Positions 7,142 through 13,268 of a stretch of 13,439 nt of DNA are shown piece by piece (the first letter of the stretch is position 1; each line of letters opens with the position of its first letter). Below the pieces are notes generated by a model, which saw only the letters and a program-made list of their open reading frames with translations, made no database searches and was not told where the DNA came from. Where the stretch lies: positions 1 through 13,439 of the forward strand of contig CALDKO010000038.1 of NCBI GenBank assembly GCA_937898165.1, written 5' to 3'. The position numbers and the translations under genes were made by a program. Source of the DNA: an uncultured bacterium. GTDB taxonomy: Bacteria; Patescibacteriota; Minisyncoccia; Phycocordibacterales; UBA1006.

Positions 7142-7801
7142 ATGACTAAAAAATATTTACAACCAGATGTAACCGTTGATGTCGTCCTTTTTATGATCGA
7201 GGATGGTGATTTAAAAGTGCTTTTAGTAGAACGTGAACATGGACCATACGAAGGAATGCGTGCGTTGCCGGGGGGATATCTACATGAAGGCGAAACCACC
7301 CGCATTGCCGCAGACCGAGTTCTCCATAACAAAGCGGGGGTTGATAATGTGTATATTGAACAATTGTATACCTTTGACACACCAGGACGAGATCCACGTG
7401 GACCAAACTTCTCAATATCGTATGTCGCACTCGTTCCATCACCACTTCCTATAGGTGAATCTGACGATGTTCAAAAACCGGAATGGTTCTCGACAAAGAA
7501 ATTATCAAAACTCGCATTCGACCATCAGGAAATAATTGATTACGCAATTGAACGACTACGCGGGAAATTGGAATATACGACGATTGGATTTAATGCATTA
7601 CCAAAACTATTTACACTTTCACAATTACAGCAGGTATATGAAGTAATTCTCGACAAGACGCTCGACAAACGAAATTTCAGAAAGAAAATGGACCAACTAA
7701 AAATGATCAAGGAAACAAAGCATGTATTATCAGGAATGCGTCAGCGTCCAGCAAAAATGTATTCATTATTAGCAAAACCAGGCACGATCAAGAACTTCTA
7801 A
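7142..7801 (+). CDS. nrtR: NrtR-type Nudix-related transcriptional regulator of NAD metabolism
   Basis: The 219-residue protein has the NrtR layout: a Nudix domain (about 11-140) and a C-terminal winged helix (about 150-215, 'LFTLSQLQQVYEVIL' then 'KRNFRKKM', ending 'SGMRQRPAKMYSLL'). The Nudix box keeps its glycine frame ('GGYLHEGE', 44-51), but the catalytic R-E-x-x-E-E reads R-V-L-H-N-K (59-64), so the metal-binding glutamates are gone. This fits a domain that senses ADP-ribose rather than hydrolysing it. NrtR proteins repress NAD synthesis and salvage genes and release DNA on binding ADP-ribose. I use ATG 7142, four bases after the nadE stop. Upstream in-frame ATGs (7124 and 7052) would overlap nadE and add residues not typical of the family. 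It is co-transcribed with nadE and so probably autoregulated. Confidence 0.93.
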   Translation: MTKKYLQPDVTVDVVLFMIEDGDLKVLLVEREHGPYEGMRALPGGYLHEGETTRIAADRVLHNKAGVDNVYIEQLYTFDTPGRDPRGPNFSISYVALVPSPLPIGESDDVQKPEWFSTKKLSKLAFDHQEIIDYAIERLRGKLEYTTIGFNALPKLFTLSQLQQVYEVILDKTLDKRNFRKKMDQLKMIKETKHVLSGMRQRPAKMYSLLAKPGTIKNF

Positions 7802-7825
7802 AAACCCTTACAAATAAGGGTTTTT
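7800..7825 (+). terminator. Terminator of nadE-nrtR
   Basis: A perfect 11-bp stem (AAAAACCCTTA 7800-7810, TAAGGGTTTTT 7815-7825) encloses a CAAA loop, and the T-run forms its 3' side. It overlaps the nrtR stop codon. Confidence 0.88.
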
Positions 7826-7851
7826 AGTTTAATCAGATTTATGTGTAACTA

Positions 7852-7880
7852 TTGACTTTTACTCTTAAATATGCTATTTT
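7852..7880 (+). promoter_or_regulatory. Sigma-70-type promoter of pncA-pncB
   Basis: TTGACT (7852-7857) and TATTTT (7875-7880) are separated by 17 bases, and the predicted start is about 7887. A GTGTA (7881-7885) just after the -10 recalls the core of the nadE operator, but the rest matches poorly, so NrtR control here is possible rather than shown. Confidence 0.7.
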
Positions 7881-7927
7881 GTGTATAGAAATTAAAAAAA
7901 TTCCTTAACAATTTAAAACAAAAAGAG

Positions 7928-8575
7928 ATGAAAATAATTATTTTACTTGTCATTATTGGCCTCGGTATTTTGATATACTATCTATTTTTTAGAAAAAAGA
8001 TGGCCCTACTTATCATTGATGTACAGAATGATTTCTGTCCTGGTGGAACACTTGCTGTAACCGATGGAGATTCTATTATTGAACCGACCAATAAATTAAT
8101 CCGATTATTTCAATCGAATAAAAAAATAGTAATCTACAGCCGCGATTGGCATCCATTAGGCACAACACATTTTAAATGTGATGAAAATCCAGATGGCTGG
8201 CCGGTACATTGCGTTGGTGGTACAAAAGGCGCAGAATTTAAAAATGGGTTAATAGTCCCATTAAACGCAAATATTGTTTCAAAAGGAATGGGTAACGGTG
8301 AAAATGCATACTCTGCATTTGATCCAGGTGCACGAATTTCTGGCATGGATTTAAATACCTTTTTGAAAAATAAAAGAGTAGATACATTACTAGTTTGTGG
8401 ACTTGCCACTGATTACTGTGTAAAAGACACTGTGCTTGATGCTAAAAAACTTGGATACAATGTAATTGTGGTACAAGAATGCATCAGAGCAGTAAACATC
8501 GAACCTAATGATGGAGAAAAAGCAATTGCTGAAATGAAAAATGCAGGTGCTATTATTCCAGAAAAAATTTTCTAA
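7928..8575 (+). CDS. pncA: Nicotinamidase with N-terminal membrane anchor
   Basis: The enzyme hydrolyses nicotinamide to nicotinate and ammonia, the entry step of deamidating NAD salvage. The isochorismatase-fold domain (25-215) has the Asp-Lys-Cys triad: Asp31 in 'IIDVQNDFCPGG', Lys119 in 'IVSKGMG', and Cys164 in 'LATDYCVKDT'. The metal ligands Asp73, His75, His81 and His94 ('SRDWHPLGTTHF', 'WPVHC') are also present. Unusually, residues 3-21 are an unbroken hydrophobic stretch followed by 'FRKK', predicting one membrane helix with the catalytic domain in the cytoplasm. Starting at Met25 (base 8000) would give an ordinary soluble PncA. I keep ATG 7928 because the extension is a coherent membrane segment in frame, and a purine-rich AAAAAGAG precedes it. 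pncB follows at 18 bases. Enzyme identity is secure; the anchor is inferred. Confidence 0.93.
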   Translation: MKIIILLVIIGLGILIYYLFFRKKMALLIIDVQNDFCPGGTLAVTDGDSIIEPTNKLIRLFQSNKKIVIYSRDWHPLGTTHFKCDENPDGWPVHCVGGTKGAEFKNGLIVPLNANIVSKGMGNGENAYSAFDPGARISGMDLNTFLKNKRVDTLLVCGLATDYCVKDTVLDAKKLGYNVIVVQECIRAVNIEPNDGEKAIAEMKNAGAIIPEKIF

Positions 8576-8593
8576 CAAAAAAAATAAAAACAA

Positions 8594-9874
8594 ATGAACT
8601 ATAGTAAAGAAATAAACATGCTCATTGAAAAAATTATGGAAGATTACATCATTCAATCTGTGATTGGTGATGACTTCTATAAAAATACTATGGGATTGTT
8701 CATCAGTCATCATGGATATAATGATATCCGTACTGTTTGGAAATTTTCTAACAGAACTAAAAATGTAGCGTTGAGCTACTATTTGGATGAAAACAAAATC
8801 CAGGATGAGTATTCTCATTTCAGAAATCTGAAACTGCAAACATCGGAAGAAGACTATCTACGATCAATTCCAAATTTTGGTAACAAGCCAGGAATTGATG
8901 CATATATTGATATTCTGAAAAGTCAGACAGTCCCAGAAGTTAATGTTTGCTTACTGGATGAACAACCTGATATTAGTTGGGGTGGTGGACCAGACTGGAT
9001 TTCACAAAGTAGATTAGAAATACCTACCCTACAAATTATGATTGGTTTGTACTATCGCCAACTTCTTTCCAGGATGTCAAAAACAGAGCGAGAGCAAATA
9101 TTCAAAACTGGTTTGAAAAGGTTACTCGAAGATATTGCCTTGTTAAAGAAAAATCCAATGACCAAAATTGTAAATTTTGGAAATAGGAGAGTTTTACTTC
9201 CTTGGTTGGATTTTGTAATGAGTATCTTAGTACAAGAAATTCCTGATCAACTATTGGGCTGCTCTAGCGGTTTAATGGCAATGAAATATGGTATTAATGT
9301 TAGCGGTACCATTGCACACGAACCGCACATGGTTTTTGCAGCTCTTGCATTTGACGGCACCGAAGAAAGCATTAAACAATCACAAATCAAGTTATTGACT
9401 GAGTGGGTAGATTTTTACGGAACGGAAGGTTCTGTAATCTTACCAGACACGTTTGGAACACATAATATGATAAAATGGTTGCCAGCTGAATTGGTTGCTC
9501 GTTACAAAGGGGCAAGAATTGATTCAAAGGATCCCATGATTGGTATACCAGAAATTCACAATTGGTTTAAAAACTGTGGGTGTGATCCATTCACAAAAGC
9601 TGCGATTCCAAGTGACGGTATTAGTATTCAGGATGCTGTAATGTTTCAAAACACATTTGGGAAAGACGGTCTAATCATTAACGCTCCGGGTACTATCCTG
9701 GGAAGTAATCTTGATCTACCGCACCTTTCTATTGTGGGAAAAGTTCACAGCGCTAATCGAAAATACTGTGTGAAGTTAAGTGATAATATAGCTAAAAAAA
9801 TGGGTGTTCTTTCAGAAGAATACGCAATGGCTTTAAATTACCACGAAAACTACAATAAAACTCAAATCGTATAA
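8594..9874 (+). CDS. pncB: Nicotinate phosphoribosyltransferase
   Basis: This enzyme joins nicotinate to PRPP to make nicotinate mononucleotide, using the product of the PncA encoded just upstream. The 426-residue length fits the family. Motifs include the N-terminal 'TVWKFSNRTKN' (47-57), 'FGNRRVLLPW' (195-204), and 'GTIAHEPHM' (238-246). His242 in that last motif matches the histidine phosphorylated during the ATP-coupled cycle of characterised PncB. 'LPDTFGTHNM' and 'SDGISIQDAV' provide later phosphate- and ribose-site loops. The closely related nicotinamide phosphoribosyltransferase is a possible alternative, but the motif spelling and pairing with nicotinamidase favour the nicotinate enzyme. 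ATG 8594 lies in an A-rich stretch without a Shine-Dalgarno sequence. The next possible start (Met9, 8618) would not change the fold. A terminator follows directly. Confidence 0.92.
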   Translation: MNYSKEINMLIEKIMEDYIIQSVIGDDFYKNTMGLFISHHGYNDIRTVWKFSNRTKNVALSYYLDENKIQDEYSHFRNLKLQTSEEDYLRSIPNFGNKPGIDAYIDILKSQTVPEVNVCLLDEQPDISWGGGPDWISQSRLEIPTLQIMIGLYYRQLLSRMSKTEREQIFKTGLKRLLEDIALLKKNPMTKIVNFGNRRVLLPWLDFVMSILVQEIPDQLLGCSSGLMAMKYGINVSGTIAHEPHMVFAALAFDGTEESIKQSQIKLLTEWVDFYGTEGSVILPDTFGTHNMIKWLPAELVARYKGARIDSKDPMIGIPEIHNWFKNCGCDPFTKAAIPSDGISIQDAVMFQNTFGKDGLIINAPGTILGSNLDLPHLSIVGKVHSANRKYCVKLSDNIAKKMGVLSEEYAMALNYHENYNKTQIV

Positions 9875-9884
9875 TTAAATACAC

Positions 9885-9915
9885 AAACCCTGCATTGATT
9901 TGCGGGGTTTTTATG
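9885..9915 (+). terminator. Terminator of pncA-pncB
   Basis: A 10-bp stem with one G-T pair (AAACCCTGCA 9885-9894, TGCGGGGTTT 9901-9910) has a TTGATT loop and is followed by more T. It resembles the hairpin at 1435-1458 in sequence. Confidence 0.85.
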
Positions 9916-9927
9916 TTATTACTGAAA

Positions 9928-9956
9928 TTGACAAATACTAAATATAAATGTATACT
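9928..9956 (+). promoter_or_regulatory. Sigma-70-type promoter of the nucleotidyltransferase gene
   Basis: TTGACA (9928-9933, perfect) and TATACT (9951-9956) are separated by 17 bases, and the predicted start is about 9963. Confidence 0.82.
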
Positions 9957-9967
9957 GATAAAAATAT
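9949..9967 (+). promoter_or_regulatory. Operator-like sequence related to the nadE leader
   Basis: GTATACTGATAAAAATAT (9950-9967) matches GTGTACTAATAACACTAT of the nadE operator/leader (5172-5189) at 14 of 18 positions by eye. In both cases the sequence covers the -10/start-site region. It could be a weaker NrtR site, but AT-rich chance similarity cannot be excluded. Confidence 0.4.
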
Positions 9968-9992
9968 TCATTAACAATAAAACGAATACAAC

Positions 9993-11942
9993 ATGAATTT
10001 AAGACAAGAATTATCAACCTTACAAAAAACTGGGTCTGATAATTTCATTGTCATTCCTGGAGCTTCAGAATTATTATTACATTTGGATGTGGAAAACAAT
10101 CCATGGCCGAAAGACATTTTAATTAATGATCGTATAAACACTGAACAAATCTTACGAAACAATTTATCAAAAACACTGGAAACGATTTTTACAACTGTTC
10201 CCTTTGCTCAAATGAATCTATTCGATGCGTTAGAACAGAAATTAATTTCTGTAGACATAGTAAATGATTTACTTAACCAATTTTCCGAATTACTTGAAAC
10301 AGATACTTATACCAAACAATTGGTATTATACATTCCGTTCGAAATGATTCCTGAAAAGTCATGGGTTAAAAAATATCCAATACTTAAATCATCTATTAGT
10401 CTTTTCAGAAAAACATACGCCAAAAAATGGTATGCATTACTGAAACAAAAAGTGCCTCGTGCAAACTTTATTGATGGTGATGTGTTGGAAACTGGAATGT
10501 ATGACCAAGGATTACCTTTTGTTGCTAAAGCTGCTCATTTGATTCCCTTCTTACTCCAAAAAGAACTTGTTTCATTATCAGAAATAATCGAAATTATAGA
10601 AACAAGTACTGATGCGGTTTTGCAAGAAAGTATTATTGATACTATACCTACATTGTTTTCAATGAATCTGGTTACTAACAATAACGTTAAACAAATGTTA
10701 CAATCGAGCAATCAACAGCTACGAAACATCTGTATTGTCGCAAAACAATCTGTATCTGAAAATCATACACCAGTAACTAGTGACTGGATTACTGTACTAA
10801 TAAAAAAGTTAAATACTAAACTCCAATCTATTCAAGCTGAGTATGAAAACCAGGTAGGAACATGTACAGAATCCAGACGTATATGGAAAAAGAAGTCTGA
10901 TGAAAAAGCAGAACTCGAAAAAAGAGGTGTTGCAATCAGTCAGGTATTGTTGAATGATTTGTCACTCAAGAACAATTTCCAAGAATTTATTGCGAAAAAT
11001 ACTGATATCGTTTCACAAAAACTAGCGATATTGGTTATAAGAAACTTGGTGGAACAACTTGCAGTAAAAGGAAGATTGTCTGATGCACACATGATTAAAA
11101 ATGAGTTCTCTGATTATCTTCAAGATATGGAGCAAAATTCATATATTGGGCTCCGAAATAGTTTGGAAACATTATGGTACCGATGGAATTCTCTCGGGTT
11201 GATTTCTAAATTAGAATTATCAAATCATAATTTACAACCGGTACAATTATTTACCGAGAGCATTGTTAGTAACATGCATTGGTATCCCGAAGCAAAACAA
11301 CTAGCATCTATAGGTGCCCGAATTGCCTCTGACAAACAATTTTCTGACTATATCTATCCTGTTTGTATCATGTATGGATCAAGTGTAAAAGGTTATGCTG
11401 ACAAAAATGCCGATATTGATATTGCTGTTTTTGTAAAACCAGATGTACCCTTTTCAAAAAGGTCTCACGTTCAGGAAATTATTGGCACGTTGTTCAAGGA
11501 AACAAAATCAAATGGCAAAGCTCTTGAATTTTGGACCAAAGAAAATTCAAATAAATTAATTATCCAGGACTTTGAAATTGAAGACAGGTTCCTGGGTAAA
11601 AGTGTCATGAGTCATGTATTATTCCATGGAATATGGTGTGGTAACCGAGAGTCAATTCAATTACTCTATCAAGATTTATTATCACCGTATATATATGAAC
11701 AAGATAAGTTATACTATGGACACCCCATTCGAGAAGCCTACACCAGTGAACTAGAACGTGATGCATTGCAGTATCGATTGATGCACAAGGGGTACTATCG
11801 TTTTTATCCAAATCAAAATCCACTGTCATCATCTGATTCAAAAGATATTGATGCAGACAGTGCGTTCTGGGATCCTGGATACCGACGAATTGCAACAAAA
11901 CTGTTCGTAGATAAATTATTCCTTCCTGTACTAATAAAATAA
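9993..11942 (+). CDS. Unrecognised large protein with a Pol-beta-type nucleotidyltransferase motif
   Basis: This 649-residue protein is not one I recognise as a whole. Residues 457-480 contain 'CIMYGSSVKGYADKNADIDIAVF', the G-S-x(3)-G-x(6)-D-x-D pattern of Pol-beta/minimal nucleotidyltransferases, with Asp474 and Asp476 as metal ligands. A third carboxylate could be Glu512 or Asp526. The first about 450 residues are helical and Leu/Ile-rich, possibly a repeat or helical-bundle domain, with a charged, likely coiled-coil segment at about 270-312. The C-terminal about 120 residues contain a Tyr/Arg-rich helix ('YRLMHKGYYRFYP'). There is no signal peptide or membrane segment. The family transfers NMP groups to proteins, RNAs or small molecules. 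It has its own promoter and terminator directly after pncB. It lacks the HxGH motif of NadD. Catalytic domain likely; substrate unknown. Confidence 0.75.
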   Translation: MNLRQELSTLQKTGSDNFIVIPGASELLLHLDVENNPWPKDILINDRINTEQILRNNLSKTLETIFTTVPFAQMNLFDALEQKLISVDIVNDLLNQFSELLETDTYTKQLVLYIPFEMIPEKSWVKKYPILKSSISLFRKTYAKKWYALLKQKVPRANFIDGDVLETGMYDQGLPFVAKAAHLIPFLLQKELVSLSEIIEIIETSTDAVLQESIIDTIPTLFSMNLVTNNNVKQMLQSSNQQLRNICIVAKQSVSENHTPVTSDWITVLIKKLNTKLQSIQAEYENQVGTCTESRRIWKKKSDEKAELEKRGVAISQVLLNDLSLKNNFQEFIAKNTDIVSQKLAILVIRNLVEQLAVKGRLSDAHMIKNEFSDYLQDMEQNSYIGLRNSLETLWYRWNSLGLISKLELSNHNLQPVQLFTESIVSNMHWYPEAKQLASIGARIASDKQFSDYIYPVCIMYGSSVKGYADKNADIDIAVFVKPDVPFSKRSHVQEIIGTLFKETKSNGKALEFWTKENSNKLIIQDFEIEDRFLGKSVMSHVLFHGIWCGNRESIQLLYQDLLSPYIYEQDKLYYGHPIREAYTSELERDALQYRLMHKGYYRFYPNQNPLSSSDSKDIDADSAFWDPGYRRIATKLFVDKLFLPVLIK

Positions 11943-11951
11943 ATAAATTAA

Positions 11952-11979
11952 AAACCCGATGACAATTGTCATCGGGTTT
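11952..11979. terminator. Bidirectional terminator between convergent genes
   Basis: A perfect 28-base palindrome (arms AAACCCGATGACAA / TTGTCATCGGGTTT) is followed by TATTTTTTAT on the plus strand and by a T-rich stretch on the minus strand. It serves the genes ending at 11942 (+) and 12004 (-). Confidence 0.88.
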
Positions 11980-12003
11980 ATTTTTTATATTAAATTAAAA
12001 GAA

Positions 12004-13182
12004 TTAAAGATTTCTACCAATTCCTGAGGATAAGCCAAGCTTATCCCATGAAATGGTAGCGCCAATTTGCATCATCGCTGCAATGTAGGCAGATTCTTTA
12101 TTTGGATCAGTAATGTTTGGAAATTCCATAATCGCCAATGTAAACCGGGTGATATTTCTTTCCAGACGAACATAGTCCGCACCAACCGCAACACCAAGTG
12201 ATTTTAACATTTGATCACGATTTATTACACCGAGGCTAGGTGGCAATGCTGGATTTTCTAACACCTGCTTAATTCTGGTTGCCTCATATCCTAATGCGTT
12301 AGCAACAGGAACACCAACACCTGCAAATACTTTATTAATACTGTTAACCACCGCCTCTGCTTCATCATGTAATCCTGCAGTATCTGGAGGACTCATCATT
12401 CCCGGAGGAAGTACACCACCCATATTTGCACCTGCTTGTCCCATTGCTATCACAGCCATCATTGCTGCTGGATTACTTACACCAGTCATCCATGCATTTT
12501 GATATTGAACTAATTGATCATAAAATGATTTCAGTGAACCCCAAAGATTCACGTCTAATTTTTTCAAAAATGCATTTTGACGGGCATCGTTCATAAATTG
12601 CCCTTCCACACCAAGCGCATTAAGCACGTCAGCATAGTTTCTGGTAGTAACTAATTTTTGCAACTTAAAGAATTCAGGACTTACCGGCTCGTCAATTGAT
12701 TCTGCAAATTTTTCCATTTTTTCCTTGATACTTTTTGGAAGATTGAAGAATCCTAATTTATCAGCAATTGCAGCTTTTATTGCAGAAAGAACTGATGTTG
12801 GATTAACTTTTAATTCACCACCTGTCTTCAATGCTATAATGAAACTTTCATCATCGGGAACATTTGGCAATACCGCATCAAATGTGTTTGGTGTTGCTGC
12901 TGAAATAGCTGCTTCCACCACTGCCGGTTTTCCGCGTAATTTTTGCAAATGTCCATTGAATTTTGCCGGTGGAATAGCCAGATCTTTAAAGGCATCTTTT
13001 AAAAGTTCCACTGTTGCATTTTCAGAATCTGCCAATAATGCTAGCGCGTCATCGCTGGGCTCACCAACTACCGTGATAATTGCTTTTTCAATTTCTTCCG
13101 GCGTCTTTCCAACTGCTGTTGCGAATGCCAGAACTTGTTCAACCCATTGGGATTTTTTTTCAAATACGAGTGTTGTTTCCAC
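12004..13182 (-). CDS. Hypothetical protein, 392 residues, alanine-rich
   Basis: I do not recognise this protein. It starts at GTG 13182-13180. An in-frame TAA lies eight codons upstream and no earlier start exists, and AAGAAAA just before it is the closest thing to a Shine-Dalgarno sequence here. There is no signal peptide or clear membrane helix. The N-terminal half (1-160) is helical with Ala/Glu/Lys-rich segments and tandem 'TPEEIEKAI', 'TVELLKDAF' and 'NPTSVLSAIKAAI' helices that resemble one another loosely. A Met/Gly/Pro/Ala-rich, low-charge stretch (about 234-270, 'MMAVIAMGQAGANMGG' then 'LPPGMMSPP') may be a flexible linker or amphipathic loop. A folded C-terminal region follows (275-392). 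A strong promoter and its own terminator suggest substantial expression. A structural or scaffold role would fit the composition, but that is only a guess. Confidence 0.75.
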   Translation of the reverse strand: METTLVFEKKSQWVEQVLAFATAVGKTPEEIEKAIITVVGEPSDDALALLADSENATVELLKDAFKDLAIPPAKFNGHLQKLRGKPAVVEAAISAATPNTFDAVLPNVPDDESFIIALKTGGELKVNPTSVLSAIKAAIADKLGFFNLPKSIKEKMEKFAESIDEPVSPEFFKLQKLVTTRNYADVLNALGVEGQFMNDARQNAFLKKLDVNLWGSLKSFYDQLVQYQNAWMTGVSNPAAMMAVIAMGQAGANMGGVLPPGMMSPPDTAGLHDEAEAVVNSINKVFAGVGVPVANALGYEATRIKQVLENPALPPSLGVINRDQMLKSLGVAVGADYVRLERNITRFTLAIMEFPNITDPNKESAYIAAMMQIGATISWDKLGLSSGIGRNL

Positions 13183-13226
13183 TTTTCTTGTTTTTAATTG
13201 TTAAGTAATATAATTTTCTTTTTCGG

Positions 13227-13255
13227 AATATATATTATAATTGAACATTTGTCAA
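13227..13255 (-). promoter_or_regulatory. Sigma-70-type promoter of the 392-residue protein gene
   Basis: On the minus strand, TTGACA (13255-13250, perfect) and TATATT (13232-13227) are separated by 17 bases. The predicted start is about 13220, giving a leader of about 38 bases before GTG 13182. Confidence 0.75.
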
Positions 13256-13268
13256 ATGTTCAATTATA
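13236..13268. promoter_or_regulatory. Long perfect palindrome over the -35 element, candidate operator
   Basis: Arms of 15 bases (TATAATTGAACATTT 13236-13250 and AAATGTTCAATTATA 13254-13268) flank GTC. The -35 TTGACA of the downstream minus-strand gene lies at its centre, and the stop codon of the upstream minus-strand gene (13266-13264) lies in the right arm. No T-tract follows on the minus strand, so a terminator is less likely than a repressor site. Confidence 0.6.

Noticed and set aside
7841..7856. NrtR site overlapping the pncA -35 (GTGTAACTATTGAC)
   Set aside because: It resembles the nadE operator only if gaps are allowed and has no clear symmetry, so I did not call it.
8390..8839. 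A 149-codon minus-strand frame across the pncA-pncB junction
   Set aside because: It is antisense to two well-identified genes, its translation is Phe/Ile/His-rich as expected from the complement of AT-rich coding DNA, and it has no promoter.
9993..11942. Reading the nucleotidyltransferase protein as the missing NadD
   Set aside because: NadD and NadM are HxGH-type Rossmann enzymes. This protein shows a Pol-beta-type motif and no HxGH, so position next to pncB is not enough to support the assignment.
12725..13204. A 159-codon plus-strand frame opposite the 392-residue gene
   Set aside because: It is Ser/Ala-rich shadow coding of the Ala-rich protein on the other strand. The minus-strand gene has a promoter, start and terminator in the right places.
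13241..13263. LexA/SOS box in the right-hand palindrome
   Set aside because: It has GAAC...GTTC, but with 11 bases between them rather than the four of the Gram-positive-type SOS box, and no SOS gene is nearby.
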